In this document: positions 14,968 to 23,869 of the stretch, piece by piece
How the letters are laid out: every line of letters begins with the position of its first letter
Position numbering within the stretch: position 1 is the first letter of the stretch
Source: Methylophaga sp.
Lineage (GTDB): Bacteria; Pseudomonadota; Gammaproteobacteria; Nitrosococcales; Methylophagaceae
Direction: 5' to 3'
Assembly: GCA_002733505.1 (NCBI GenBank)
Contig: NVVW01000021.1
Coordinates: 1-37,682, forward strand
DNA: 37,682 nt
Notes under the pieces: generated by a model
What the model saw: only the letters and a program-made list of their open reading frames with translations
Database searches by the model: none
What the model was told of the DNA's origin: nothing
Program-made: the position numbers and the translations under genes

Positions 14968-17798
14968 TATTGACATGCCTCGCAATCTGGTTCGAGAATC
15001 GAGCACGCTTGGGGCGCTTCAACACCGCCACTTGCCGTAATATCATCTAGCGAACTGCTGACTACGGCGATAGTCGGAGCAGGAGAAGAAGAGCTTGTTT
15101 TTTCAGCCGCTGTTGCACCCATAGAGCGGAGATAGTAGGTTGTTTTAAGACCACGTAACCATGCTAGCTTGTATAGATTATCCATCTTCTTACCTGATGG
15201 TTCAGCCATATATAAGTTGAGGCTTTGTGCTTGGTCTAACCATTTTTGACGACGCGATGCCGCTTCGATTAACCAACGGGCATCCATTTCAAAGGCTGTT
15301 ACATACAGTTCTTTTAAATCTTGAGGAATGCGGTCAATTGATTGCAAGCTACCATCGAAGTATTTTAGGTCGTTGACCATTACTTCATCCCACAGGCCTT
15401 TTTGTTTTAAGTCATCAACCATATACGGGTTAATCACTGTAAATTCACCTGACAGATTCGATTTAACGAACAAGTTTTGGTAGGTAGGCTCAACTGATTG
15501 GCTAACGCCACAGATGTTTGAAATAGTCGCTGTCGGTGCAATTGCCATGGTGTTGGAGTTACGCATGCCTTGACGTTTGATTTTGTCACGCAACATATCC
15601 CAGTCTAGCGTCATGCTGTCATCTTGTTGTAGATATTCACCACGCGCTTCTTGTAGCAATTTGATTGAGTCAATCGGCAGTATGCCTTGGCTCCACAAAC
15701 TGCCTTCGTATGATTTATAACTACCACGCTCTTGTGCTAAATCAGATGAGGCTTCGATGGTGTAGAAGCTCACTGCTTCCATTGATGTATCGGCGAACGT
15801 AACCGCATCTTCTGAGCTATAGGGTAGACGCATTTTATAAAGTGCATCTTGAAAACCCATAATGCCTAGACCAACAGGGCGATGTTGCAGATTAGATTTG
15901 CGCGCTTGTGGCACGCTGTAGTAATTGTATTCAATAACATTGTCTAACATACGCATGGCTGTGGTGATGGTGCGTTTTAGTTTTTCTAGATCTAGGCCAT
16001 TTTCGCCGACATGTTGTGGCAAGTTGACAGAGCCTAGATTACAGACTGCGATTTCATCATCTGATGTATTCAGTGTGATTTCTGTACATAAGTTTGAGCT
16101 ATGCACCACGCCAACATGCTGTTGTGGGCTACGGATATTGCAAGGATCTTTAAAGGTGATCCACGGATGACCGGTTTCAAACAACATGCCTAACATTTTG
16201 CGCCATAAATCTGTTGCAAGCATCGATTTGGTGTTGCGAATTTCGCCACGTTCTGCTTTCGCTTCGTATTCGATGTAGGCTTTTTCGAATGCTAAACCTG
16301 TTAAGTCATGTAAGTCTGGTGTTTCTTCTGGTGAGAAAAGTGTCCAGTTACCTTCTTCAACCACACGTTTCATGAATAAATCAGGGATCCAGTTGGCCGT
16401 GTTCATATCATGCGTACGGCGGCGATCATCGCCAGTGTTTTTACGCATATCGAGGAATTCTTCGATATCAATATGCCATGTTTCTAAATAGGCACACACT
16501 GCACCTTTACGCTTGCCGCCTTGGTTAACCGCAACCGCAGTATCATTGGCCACTTTTAAGAATGGCACCACGCCTTGTGATTGACCATTAGTACCTTTGA
16601 TATGTGAACCTAGGCCGCGCACCCGGGTCCAGTCATTGCCTAAACCACCCGCATATTTAGACAGTAGGGCATTGTCACGCATGGCGCTGTAAATGCCGCC
16701 TAAGTCATCAGGTATTGAAGTTAGGTAACATGAAGACAATTGCGGGCGTAGTGTGCCTGAGTTGAATAGGGTAGGCGTGCTGCTCATAAAGTCGAATGAT
16801 GACAATAGATTGTAGAATTCAATGGCACGCGCTTCACGGTCAATTTCATTGCTCGCCAAGCCCATTGCAACACGCATATAGAAGGCTTGTGGCAATTCAA
16901 AGCGGGTATTGTCTTGGTGAATAAAATAGCGGTCATACAAGGTTTGCAAGCCAAGATAAGTAAAGTTAAAATCGTTTTCAGGTTTGAGAGCTTCACCTAA
17001 TAATTCAAGGTCATATTGGGCTAAATCAGGTGCGAGTAGCTCATGATCAATCGCTAACTTGATGTAGTTTTTAAAATAGTCTGGATAGGCATCAGCCATT
17101 TCATGTTGTGAGGCTTGACGAGGTTGCTTATAAACAAAGGTCAATGCTTCACGGCGGATGCTATCCATTAACAGGCGAGCAGATACGGTGCTGTAGGCAG
17201 GATCTTGCTCAATAAATGTTCGTGATGACAAGATCAGTGCTTTTTCAACATCTGATTCAGCTACGCCATCAAAGATATTACGTTGCGTGTCACGCAAAAT
17301 TGCGCTGCTATCCACTCCACTAAGGCCTTTACATGCTTCATCAATTAGATTACGCAGGCGGTCAATATCTAAGGGGTGTTTAGTGCCATCTGCAGCAGTG
17401 ACATTAATCGTGATTTCATTAACGGCAGAGGGGTGTTTCTTTTCTTCTTCAAGGCGTTTTTGAGTTTGCTGTTCACGATAAAGCACATAAGCACGCGCCG
17501 CTTTATATTCGCCGGTGCGCATTAAGGCTAATTCAACTTGATCTTGAATATCTTCAATATGAACCGTGCCACCATCATCTAAGCGGCGGGTTAAGCTTCC
17601 GGCAATTTGTTTAGTGATACTGGCAACCGTTTCATGAATTCGCTGGCTATCAGCTGCTGATTCACCTTCAACGGCAAGAAATGCCTTGGTGATAGCGACT
17701 GCAATTTTACTGCTATCAAAATCGGTGACTTGGCCGTTGCGGCGGATAACTTGATACTTAGAATGTGTGTTTTGTTGAGCTGTAGCTTCGCCTGTCAT
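14967..17798 (-). CDS. nrdA: Ribonucleotide reductase class I, alpha subunit with two N-terminal ATP-cone-like domains
   Basis: The R1 subunit reduces ribonucleoside diphosphates. Start ATG at 17798 gives 943 residues; the longer frame has no merit. An ATP cone opens the protein ('YQVIRRNGQVTDFDSSKIAVAITKAF', 'EYKAARAYVLYREQQ'), followed by a second cone-like region ('GTKHPLDIDRLRNLIDEACKGL', 'YSTVSARLLMDSIRREAL'), as known in some proteobacterial NrdA. The barrel shows 'FNSGTLRPQLSSCYLTSIPDD', 'SSNLCTEITLNTS' and 'ATISNICGVSQSVEP'. The C-terminus is Cys-rich (CSILEPDCEACQ), as expected for the thioredoxin-reducible pair. Two palindromes of NrdR type and a DnaA box lie upstream. It forms an operon with nrdB and perhaps the DUF4160 island. 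Confidence 0.95.
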   Translation of the reverse strand: MTGEATAQQNTHSKYQVIRRNGQVTDFDSSKIAVAITKAFLAVEGESAADSQRIHETVASITKQIAGSLTRRLDDGGTVHIEDIQDQVELALMRTGEYKAARAYVLYREQQTQKRLEEEKKHPSAVNEITINVTAADGTKHPLDIDRLRNLIDEACKGLSGVDSSAILRDTQRNIFDGVAESDVEKALILSSRTFIEQDPAYSTVSARLLMDSIRREALTFVYKQPRQASQHEMADAYPDYFKNYIKLAIDHELLAPDLAQYDLELLGEALKPENDFNFTYLGLQTLYDRYFIHQDNTRFELPQAFYMRVAMGLASNEIDREARAIEFYNLLSSFDFMSSTPTLFNSGTLRPQLSSCYLTSIPDDLGGIYSAMRDNALLSKYAGGLGNDWTRVRGLGSHIKGTNGQSQGVVPFLKVANDTAVAVNQGGKRKGAVCAYLETWHIDIEEFLDMRKNTGDDRRRTHDMNTANWIPDLFMKRVVEEGNWTLFSPEETPDLHDLTGLAFEKAYIEYEAKAERGEIRNTKSMLATDLWRKMLGMLFETGHPWITFKDPCNIRSPQQHVGVVHSSNLCTEITLNTSDDEIAVCNLGSVNLPQHVGENGLDLEKLKRTITTAMRMLDNVIEYNYYSVPQARKSNLQHRPVGLGIMGFQDALYKMRLPYSSEDAVTFADTSMEAVSFYTIEASSDLAQERGSYKSYEGSLWSQGILPIDSIKLLQEARGEYLQQDDSMTLDWDMLRDKIKRQGMRNSNTMAIAPTATISNICGVSQSVEPTYQNLFVKSNLSGEFTVINPYMVDDLKQKGLWDEVMVNDLKYFDGSLQSIDRIPQDLKELYVTAFEMDARWLIEAASRRQKWLDQAQSLNLYMAEPSGKKMDNLYKLAWLRGLKTTYYLRSMGATAAEKTSSSSPAPTIAVVSSSLDDITASGGVEAPQACSILEPDCEACQ

Positions 17799-17842
17799 AA
17801 TGATAAACCCGTAATATTTATGAATAATGCTTAAGATGCACC

Positions 17843-17895
17843 AAACCACAAGCTGTTGTGGTTTTTAGATGATTGAACCACAAGATGATGTGGTT
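17843..17895 (-). promoter_or_regulatory. Tandem NrdR-box-like palindromes upstream of nrdA
   Basis: Two palindromes with the same half site: AAACCACAA...TTGTGGTTT at 17843-17864 and AACCACA...TGTGGTT at 17876-17895. Their centres are 32 bp apart, about three helical turns, which is the usual spacing of paired NrdR boxes. NrdR is the ATP/dATP-sensing repressor of bacterial ribonucleotide reductase operons. The sites begin 45 nt from the nrdA ATG. The box sequence differs in detail from the general consensus but keeps the CACAA/TTGTG core. Confidence 0.8.
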
Positions 17896-17931
17896 TGGAA
17901 ATACCCTAATGGTGATAAACTGTGTAGAAAC

Positions 17932-17940
17932 TGTGGATAA
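17932..17940 (-). promoter_or_regulatory. DnaA box in the nrdAB promoter
   Basis: The minus strand reads TTATCCACA, a perfect high-affinity DnaA box, 134 nt before the nrdA ATG. A weaker TTCTACACA lies next to it (about 17922-17930). In E. coli, nrdAB transcription is also tuned by DnaA, so a regulatory rather than replication-origin role is likely. Confidence 0.7.
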
Positions 17941-17993
17941 CTTTGGGGGCTTATTGGCTTAGCTTAGTGTGAATGCGGGATACGGAAAGTTGG

Positions 17994-18030
17994 AAAAAAG
18001 CTGCATCCTAAAAAAAATATTTAGGATGCA
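17994..18030 (-). terminator. Rho-independent terminator of bcp
   Basis: Eight nt after the bcp stop on the minus strand a perfect 11-bp stem (TGCATCCTAAA with TTTAGGATGCA, 18020-18030 and 18002-18012) with a T-rich 7-nt loop is followed, after GC, by TTTTTT. It separates bcp from the nrdAB promoter. Confidence 0.85.
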
Positions 18031-18037
18031 AAAATGC

Positions 18038-18505
18038 TTAAAGTTCGGTTACAGCCTGTAGAACTTCTGCTAGATGCTCTTTCACTTTGACTTTGCGCCA
18101 TTCTTTTCGCAATACACCTTGTTTATCGATTAAAAAGGTACTGCGCACAATTCCCATATATTCACGACCGTAATTTTTTTTGAGATGAAGTACGTCGAAA
18201 AGTTTGCATGCTTGTTCATCTGCATCGGAAAGTAATTCGAAGGGAAACGCTTGTTTAGCCTTGAAGTTTTGATGCACGCGCACACTGTCGCGCGAAACAC
18301 CAAAAATAAGCGTGTCATGCGCTTCAAATTCAGCAATATGATCACGAAAATTTTGTCCTTCTAATGTGCATCCTGGGGTATTATCTTTTGGGTAAAAATA
18401 GATAACGATATTGTTGCCTATATGCGCAGATAGTTTAAAAATAGTGTCATTGGTGCTAGGTAGTTCAAAGTCCGGCACGGCTTGGTCTAGTTGTACTGTA
18501 GTCAT
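18038..18505 (-). CDS. bcp: Thioredoxin-dependent peroxiredoxin (BCP/PrxQ type)
   Basis: The 155-residue protein reduces peroxides in the cytoplasm. 'IYFYPKDNTPGCTLEGQNFRDH' contains the peroxidatic Cys46 with the conserved Pro-x-x-x-Thr/Cys setting; 'VIFGVSRDSVRVHQNF' and 'FPFELLSDADEQACKLFDV' are the following strands and helix, and 'YMGIVRSTFLIDKQGVLRKEWRKVKVKEH' closes the fold. In E. coli Bcp a second Cys lies five residues after the first; here that position is Asn/Phe (GQNFRD), so this is a form without the intrahelical resolving Cys. Another Cys occurs at about residue 96. It is divergent from dapA, as expected from E. coli, where bcp lies close to dapA (with gcvR between). Confidence 0.93.
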   Translation of the reverse strand: MTTVQLDQAVPDFELPSTNDTIFKLSAHIGNNIVIYFYPKDNTPGCTLEGQNFRDHIAEFEAHDTLIFGVSRDSVRVHQNFKAKQAFPFELLSDADEQACKLFDVLHLKKNYGREYMGIVRSTFLIDKQGVLRKEWRKVKVKEHLAEVLQAVTEL

Positions 18506-18632
18506 TCTAGTTCCTTAAGGAGACGCTTAATAGATGTTGTTGTATAATATCTACTTTAATATAGCATGTATATTCTTGTCATCTAGTGGTTGGCAAAGTA
18601 TCATGGCGGATTGTTTTTTGGAGTGGTAGATC

Positions 18633-19511
18633 ATGTTTAGCGGCAGTATGGTAGCACTGGTTACACCCATGCGAGCAGATGGCTCGTTGGATGCTGACTG
18701 CCTAAATAAATTGATCGAGTTCCATATTAATGCGGGTACAGATGCCATTGTAGCCATGGGAACAACGGGCGAGTCTGCTACGCTTAATGTTGAAGAGCAT
18801 TGCAATGTGATCCGCCAAGTGGTGCAACAAGTAGCGGGACGCATTGCCGTTATTGCTGGCACCGGCGCTAATTCAACCAGTGAAGCGATTGAGCTTACTC
18901 AATCTGCCAAAGATCTGGGTGCTAATGCTGCATTATTAGTGACACCGTATTACAATAAACCTACACAAGAAGGTTTGTATCAACATTACAAAGCGATTGC
19001 TGAAGCGGTGGACATTCCGCAGATCCTTTATAATGTGCCAAGCCGTACAGCCTGTGACCTTTTGCCTGAAACAGTAGCTCGCTTAGCTGACATACCTAAT
19101 ATAATAGGCATCAAAGAAGCAACAGGCGATGTATCGCGTGTTAAGCAGATTAAAGCATTATGTGGCGACAAAATGGAACTATATACGGGTGAAGATGCCA
19201 ATACTGTAGCGTTTATCTTAGCCGGTGGACAGGGCGTTATCTCTGTTACCGCTAATGTTGCCCCCGCTAAGATGCATGATATGTGCGCTGCGGCATTGAC
19301 GGGTGATATGCAAACAGCTCACCAAATTAATAATGATTTGTCATTATTGCATCAACGATTATTTTTAGAGTCAAACCCAATACCTGTTAAATGGGCGCTG
19401 ACAGAAATGAACTTGATTCCAAACGGCATACGCTTACCTATGACCGTGTTATCAGAAAACTATCATCAGCCAGTGCGTGAGGCATTATATGCCGCTGGTA
19501 TAAACAAATGA
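18633..19511 (+). CDS. dapA: 4-hydroxy-tetrahydrodipicolinate synthase
   Basis: DapA condenses pyruvate and aspartate semialdehyde in the lysine and peptidoglycan precursor pathway. The 292-residue protein keeps the catalytic set: Thr44-Thr45 in GTTGES, Tyr133 in ILYNVPSRT, and the Schiff-base Lys161 in IIGIKEATGD. The length equals that of E. coli DapA. The ATG at 18633 follows TTGGAGTGG (GGAG about 10 nt upstream). A possible promoter TTGTTG-17 bp-TATAGC lies at 18537-18565. It is the first gene of a tight operon: dapA and bamC share ATGA, bamC and the MBL gene are 1 nt apart, and purC follows 10 nt later. Confidence 0.96.
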   Translation: MFSGSMVALVTPMRADGSLDADCLNKLIEFHINAGTDAIVAMGTTGESATLNVEEHCNVIRQVVQQVAGRIAVIAGTGANSTSEAIELTQSAKDLGANAALLVTPYYNKPTQEGLYQHYKAIAEAVDIPQILYNVPSRTACDLLPETVARLADIPNIIGIKEATGDVSRVKQIKALCGDKMELYTGEDANTVAFILAGGQGVISVTANVAPAKMHDMCAAALTGDMQTAHQINNDLSLLHQRLFLESNPIPVKWALTEMNLIPNGIRLPMTVLSENYHQPVREALYAAGINK

Positions 19512-20545
19512 GTGAATTTAATTACATGAATTTCAAAACTATTAGTTTGACTTTTTTAGTAGCAACATTGTTAAGTGGTTGTGGTGCTTTTTCAGGGCTT
19601 GATCAAGTGATACCTGATAATTCAAAGAAATATCGTAAAGCTGAAACAATGCCACCACTTGATGTGCCTCCTGATTTAAGCTCAGAACGCATCAATGATG
19701 AAATAGCCGGCAATCAAACAGGCACAGCAACGTATTCTGAATTTGAAGAATCTGCAACAAATCCACTGGCAAGCAAATATAATATTACTCCAGAAGTAAA
19801 ACCAGCACTTTCCGGTGAAGGCGCTAAGCGTCATTTAGTTATTCCTGGTGATCGGGATGAGACATGGCAACGATTATTAGATTTTTGGGCCATTACAGGT
19901 GTAACAGTGAAGCGTAAAGATTTACGCATTGGCTTAATGGATACCGAAGTAGGCAGTGATGATTACGCTTATAGATTGCGTATGGAGCGTGGTGATACCT
20001 CAAAGGTTGCTGAGGTGTATGTAGGTGCAGCGGGCATGGATGATAATGCACAAAAGAATGAAGCGATGTTGCGCCAAATTGCTGAATATCTAGGCGGCCT
20101 ATATCAACAAGATAAAGCTGAAAAGAAAGAAATTGAGCAAAGCCAACCTCAAGTGGTAACGGTAAGTGTTGTTTTATTAAATGAGGATAATGACCATCAA
20201 GCATTGTTAATTGATCAGGACTTCCCTGATGTATGGCAACGTACCGGCCGTATTTTAGATAGTAAGGGGTTTGTTATCGAAGAACAGGATCGCTCGCGCG
20301 GGCTTTATTTTGTGCACTATATTGACCCATTTAATGAAGCGGAAACAGATGAGGAAGGCATTTTTAGCAAATTGGCTTTTTGGAGAGATGATGAAGAAAA
20401 AGCACCAGAAGAATATTATTATATTAAATTAATTTCAGATGCCGAAAAAACAAAAATGATCATCTTAGATGCCGATGAAACACGTACATCATCAGCTACC
20501 GCAAAACGGTTACTGGGTCTAATGCAGGAACAATTGAGCAAATAG
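19508..20545 (+). CDS. bamC: Outer membrane assembly lipoprotein BamC
   Basis: BamC (NlpB) is a lipoprotein of the beta-barrel assembly machine. The 345-residue product has a lipobox LLSGC with Cys25 (Cys19 if it starts at the second Met), then an unstructured stretch 'NSKKYRKAETMPPLDVPPDLSSE', the conserved BamD-binding segment. Two helix-grip domains follow ('RHLVIPGDRDETWQRLLDFW' and 'NDHQALLIDQDFPDVWQRTGRIL', each ending in a 'DTE/DAD' loop). The reading starts at an ATG overlapping the dapA TGA by 4 nt; an internal ATG at 19526 gives a more usual signal peptide (MNFKTISLTFL). Position between dapA and purC matches E. coli. Confidence 0.92.
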   Translation: MSEFNYMNFKTISLTFLVATLLSGCGAFSGLDQVIPDNSKKYRKAETMPPLDVPPDLSSERINDEIAGNQTGTATYSEFEESATNPLASKYNITPEVKPALSGEGAKRHLVIPGDRDETWQRLLDFWAITGVTVKRKDLRIGLMDTEVGSDDYAYRLRMERGDTSKVAEVYVGAAGMDDNAQKNEAMLRQIAEYLGGLYQQDKAEKKEIEQSQPQVVTVSVVLLNEDNDHQALLIDQDFPDVWQRTGRILDSKGFVIEEQDRSRGLYFVHYIDPFNEAETDEEGIFSKLAFWRDDEEKAPEEYYYIKLISDAEKTKMIILDADETRTSSATAKRLLGLMQEQLSK

Positions 20546-20546
20546 C

Positions 20547-21308
20547 ATGCGGTTTGCATCTCTCGGAAGCGGTAGCCGGGGCAATGCAACGCTTGTATCG
20601 CACCAGAAAACCACATTGCTTGTCGATTGTGGTTTTTCTGCTAGAGAAACGGAGAAACGTTTACAGCGTTTAAAAATAAATGCTGATACGTTAACTGCAA
20701 TTATTATTACACATGAGCATTCGGATCATATTAATGGCGTAAGGGTTTTAGCACGCAAATACAAACTTCCTGTCTATGCAACAGTAGGAACGGCAAACTG
20801 CTTAGCGGCAGATGTTATGGAATTAGTTACTGAGTTTAGTAGTCATCAGTGCTTTACCATTAATGATATTGAAATAAATCCGTTTCCTGTGCCTCATGAT
20901 GCACGAGAGCCGAGTCAGTTTGTGTTTAATACTGGTGAGCATCGTCTGGGATTGTTAACGGATGTAGGAATGAGTACGCCCGTTATAGAACAAGCTTTGT
21001 CTGGCTGTGATGCGCTTTTGTTAGAGGCCAATCATGATATGGAAATGCTTGATAATAGCATTTACCCCGAACACTTAAAGTATCGGGTAGCAGGGCGGTT
21101 AGGTCATCTAAATAATGTACAATCATCAAAATTATTAGAAAAAATTGATACCTCGCATTTGCAACATATTATTGCAATGCATTTAAGTGAAAAAAATAAT
21201 TCGCCCAATATTGTGGCGCCGTTATTTTCACAGGCATTAAACTGTGATGAAAGCTGGGTAGGCATTGCCAATCAAAGCACTGGCTTTGATTGGCGAGAAT
21301 TAAGTTAA
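20547..21308 (+). CDS. MBL-fold metallohydrolase (YycJ/WalJ-like)
   Basis: The 253-residue protein starts with '[17 protein letters not shown]' and '[17 protein letters not shown]', then the metal motif '[21 protein letters not shown]' (HxHxDH), '[25 protein letters not shown]', and 'LLLEANHD' with the late Asp and 'HLGHLNN'. This is the YycJ/WalJ branch of metallo-beta-lactamase-fold enzymes, for which a 5'-3' exonuclease or cell-wall-linked role has been proposed in Gram-positives; the gammaproteobacterial relatives are not characterised as far as I know. It is inserted between bamC (1-nt gap) and purC (10-nt gap). Confidence 0.88.
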   Translation: MRFASLGSGSRGNATLVSHQKTTLLVDCGFSARETEKRLQRLKINADTLTAIIITHEHSDHINGVRVLARKYKLPVYATVGTANCLAADVMELVTEFSSHQCFTINDIEINPFPVPHDAREPSQFVFNTGEHRLGLLTDVGMSTPVIEQALSGCDALLLEANHDMEMLDNSIYPEHLKYRVAGRLGHLNNVQSSKLLEKIDTSHLQHIIAMHLSEKNNSPNIVAPLFSQALNCDESWVGIANQSTGFDWRELS

Positions 21309-21318
21309 GAGAGTAACT

Positions 21319-22029
21319 ATGGAAAAGAAACAACAATTATTCGCAGGCAAAGCGAAAAGCATCTATGCAACGGATGATGGTGACTATGTCATTATGAGCT
21401 TTCGTGATGACACTTCGGCCTTTGATGGCGAAAAAATTGAACAACTTAGCCGCAAAGGTGAAGTTAATAATAAATTTAATGCCTTTATTATGCAACAGCT
21501 TGAAAATGCCGGCATTCCCACGCATTTTAAAGCGCTGTTTAATGCCAATGAATCTGTTGTTAAAAATATGCAAATGATGCCTGTTGAGTGTGTTGTTCGC
21601 AACGTTGCCTCAGGTAGCTTGTGCCGCCGCTTAGGTGTGGAAGATGGTTTAGAACTAAGCCCGCCTATCTTTGAGTTCTTCCTTAAAAATGATGCACTTC
21701 ATGATCCGATGATTAACGAATACCATATCGAAACATTCGGCTGGGCAAAAGCAGAAGATGTTAATAAAATGAAAGAGTTAACATTTAAAGTTAATGCTGT
21801 ATTAACTAAGTTATTTGCTGATGCCGGCATGATTTTAGTAGATTACAAATTAGAATTTGGTCTTTTCAAAGGTGACGTTATTTTAGGTGATGAATTTAGC
21901 CCCGATGGTTGCCGATTATGGGATGCTAAAACACGTAAAAAATTGGACAAAGATCGCTTTCGCCAAGGTTTGGGTGGGGTGATTGAAGCGTATGAAGAAG
22001 TCGCCCGCCGAATAGGTGTTCCATTATAA
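21319..22029 (+). CDS. purC: SAICAR synthetase
   Basis: PurC joins aspartate to CAIR in purine biosynthesis. The 236-residue protein has the family's bacterial length and marks: '[33 protein letters not shown]', '[19 protein letters not shown]', '[24 protein letters not shown]' and '[14 protein letters not shown]'. ATG at 21319 follows GAGAGTAACT. It is the last gene of the dapA operon; a REP hairpin unit 8 nt after its stop could protect the transcript's 3' end or end transcription. Confidence 0.97.
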   Translation: MEKKQQLFAGKAKSIYATDDGDYVIMSFRDDTSAFDGEKIEQLSRKGEVNNKFNAFIMQQLENAGIPTHFKALFNANESVVKNMQMMPVECVVRNVASGSLCRRLGVEDGLELSPPIFEFFLKNDALHDPMINEYHIETFGWAKAEDVNKMKELTFKVNAVLTKLFADAGMILVDYKLEFGLFKGDVILGDEFSPDGCRLWDAKTRKKLDKDRFRQGLGGVIEAYEEVARRIGVPL

Positions 22030-22036
22030 TTTAAAC

Positions 22037-22079
22037 GGGGTGCAGGCTTTACCAAACAGTAGGCTAAAGCCTACACCCC
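22037..22079. repeat. REP unit on the left of the RAYT gene
   Basis: GGGGTGCAGGCTTT at 22037 and AAGCCTACACCCC ending at 22079 are complementary; the inner hairpin TAGGCT/AGCCTA is intact, the left hairpin is decayed. The unit is the same family as 22619-22674. Confidence 0.8.
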
Positions 22080-22085
22080 AACCGT

Positions 22086-22617
22086 ATGGAGTTTCAAATG
22101 ATAAGGAAATCATTGCATCATTATAGTGAATTAAATGCTATTCAATTTGTTACTTTTCGAACTAGAGATAGTGTTGATGATTATTTACATCGCATCAATC
22201 ATGCTAGTGGTTTAAGCACATCAAAAAAACAAATGAAAATCGATGAGTATTGTGATCAGTTGGATAAAGGCTGTTATCTTACATGCTGATGTAATTACTA
22301 TTATTATGGATTCACTTAGGCAGTTAGAGCCAGAATATTATAAGCTTGATGCTGTGAGTATTATGCCTAATCACATTCATTTACTGTTCCAACAAAACGT
22401 TGAACTTAAAATAATCATGCAAAAAATCAAAGGAACAACAGCTCGATTAGTGAATAAACATCTTTTGAAACAAGGCAGTTTGTGGGAAAGAGGCTATTTT
22501 GATAACGCTATTCGAGATGAGCGGCACTTTAGGCTTGTTTATGATTACATCAAGAACAATGCAGTTAAAGCTAATTTACATAATGCACAGCAACGATTTT
22601 ATGGGATCTATGATTAA
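22086..22617 (+). pseudogene. REP-associated tyrosine transposase (Y1/RAYT), 1-bp frameshift
   Basis: Frame one (22086-22289) reads MEFQMIRKSLHHYSELNAIQ then 'FVTFRTRDSVDDYL', the first strand of Y1 transposases, and ends early at 'LDKGCYLTC'. Frame two (open from 22243) resumes with HADVITIIMDSLRQLEPEYY and holds 'VSIMPNHIHLLFQ', the HUH metal motif, 'QGSLWERGYFDNAIRDE' and 'YDYIKNNAVKANL', where the catalytic Tyr is expected. The frames join cleanly if one base is removed near 22279 (ctt-a-cat), giving 'GCYLHADVITII'. So the enzyme is broken by a one-base insertion. RAYT proteins copy or move REP palindromes; both neighbours of this gene are REP units. A short size (~176 residues) is normal. 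Confidence 0.85.
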
Positions 22618-22618
22618 T

Positions 22619-22674
22619 GGGGTGCAGGCTTCAGCCTGCAAGTGATGCAAAATGTAGGCTGAAGCCTACACCCC
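22619..22674. repeat. REP pair (BIME) overlapping the 3' end of pyrC
   Basis: Two opposed hairpins: TGCAGGCT-TC-AGCCTGCA (22623-22640) and TGTAGGCT-GA-AGCCTACA (22653-22670), with outer GGGG/CCCC. The whole unit is an inverted repeat. Its right end encodes the last residues and stop codon of pyrC on the minus strand. It may also end transcription for pyrC. Confidence 0.88.
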
Positions 22675-23721
22675 TAGTATGACTTTCCAAGTAATATTTT
22701 CACCAGCTCGCATTGGTACTACGTTCTGTCCAGCAAAATCTAGATTTTCTGGCACTAGCCATGATTGTTTTTTCAAAGTAATTGTTTTAGCATTTCTAGC
22801 AAGCCCATAAAAATCAGCACCAAAATGACTGGCAAAGCCTTCTAGTTTATCTAGTGAATCAGCTGCTTCAAATACTTCGGCATACAGCTCTATTGCTGCA
22901 TGGGCACTGTAAATACCGGCACAGCCACAGGCATTTTCTTTAGTATTTTGTGTATGTGGCGCGCTGTCTGTGCCTAAGAAAAACTTAGGGTTGCCACTGG
23001 TTGCCGCTTTTATTAACGCTTGTTGATGGGTGTTGCGTTTTAATACAGGCAAACAATAGTTATGCGGGTGGATCCCACCTACTAATAAATCATTACGATT
23101 TAATAACAGATGATGGGGGGTGATGGTGGCCGCTACGCGCTCATCACTACTACTAACAAAATCGGCGGCATCTGCGGTGGTAATATGTTCAAAGACCACT
23201 TTAAGATCAGGGTAGTCGCTAAGCAGTGCAATCAGCACTTCTTCAATAAAGACTTTTTCACGATCAAATACATCAATTTCTGGTCTTGTTACTTCACCAT
23301 GCACTAATAGCGGTATTTGCAAGCGTTGCATGGCTTCTAGCGCTTGAGCACAGTGTTTTATGTCGGTCACACCGGCATCAGAATTGGTGGTCGCGCCAGC
23401 AGGGTAGAGCTTAACCGCATAAATTAATCCACTATCATCTGCACGTTGAATTTCATCTGCGGTGGTTTTATCGGTTAGATATAAGGTCATTAATGGTTCA
23501 AATAAACTTTCTGCTGGTCGTGCAGCTAAAATACGTTCTCGATAGCTTAAAGCCAGCGCTGTTGTTGTCACCGGTGGCTGTAAATTTGGCATAATGATCG
23601 CGCGGCTAAAATAGCGTGATGTGTCAGTAACGGTTCGCTTTAATGCTTCGCCGTCGCGCAAGTGAAGATGCCAGTCATCGGGTTGGGTGATTGTTAGCTG
23701 TTTTGAGTTAGATTCATTCAT
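22666..23721 (-). CDS. pyrC: Dihydroorotase
   Basis: PyrC closes carbamoyl aspartate to dihydroorotate in pyrimidine synthesis. The 351-residue protein is of the E. coli type II class: '[13 protein letters not shown]' has the zinc-binding HxH, '[19 protein letters not shown]' the carboxylated Lys, '[15 protein letters not shown]' and '[14 protein letters not shown]' further His ligands, and '[24 protein letters not shown]' the catalytic Asp. The final residues ILGV and TAG are read from inside the REP unit, so the natural C-terminus has been slightly altered. No partner gene on its strand; it is divergent from ilvI. Confidence 0.96.
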   Translation of the reverse strand: MNESNSKQLTITQPDDWHLHLRDGEALKRTVTDTSRYFSRAIIMPNLQPPVTTTALALSYRERILAARPAESLFEPLMTLYLTDKTTADEIQRADDSGLIYAVKLYPAGATTNSDAGVTDIKHCAQALEAMQRLQIPLLVHGEVTRPEIDVFDREKVFIEEVLIALLSDYPDLKVVFEHITTADAADFVSSSDERVAATITPHHLLLNRNDLLVGGIHPHNYCLPVLKRNTHQQALIKAATSGNPKFFLGTDSAPHTQNTKENACGCAGIYSAHAAIELYAEVFEAADSLDKLEGFASHFGADFYGLARNAKTITLKKQSWLVPENLDFAGQNVVPMRAGENITWKVILGV

Positions 23722-23800
23722 AGGACGTAATTATGCCACAGCGCTACAAATAACGCTATAAACCCGTAATAAAAAGAAGGTCTTAGCCTTTGTTTTACTT

Positions 23801-23832
23801 GACCTAATGCGGTATTCCACGTAGATTAGGTC
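23801..23832. promoter_or_regulatory. Inverted repeat upstream of ilvI
   Basis: GACCTAAT (23801-23808) and ATTAGGTC (23825-23832) are perfect inverted arms 16 nt apart, 37 nt before the ilvI start. It could be a regulator site or a leader hairpin. I see no leucine/valine-rich leader peptide, so attenuation of the ilv type is not supported. Confidence 0.4.
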
Positions 23833-23869
23833 GATTATATTTTAATGATAATGATTTTAAGGGGAGCAC

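Noticed and set aside
17932..17940. DnaA box as part of a replication origin
   Set aside because: Only one perfect box and no AT-rich unwinding region, dnaA, dnaN or rpmH nearby; promoter regulation of nrdAB explains it.
22243..22289. Programmed ribosomal frameshift in the tyrosine transposase
   Set aside because: No slippery run or following pseudoknot is visible at ctt-aca-tgc-tga; a plain one-base insertion is simpler.
23722..23869. Attenuator with leader peptide before ilvI
   Set aside because: No short frame rich in Leu, Val or Ile precedes the hairpin.
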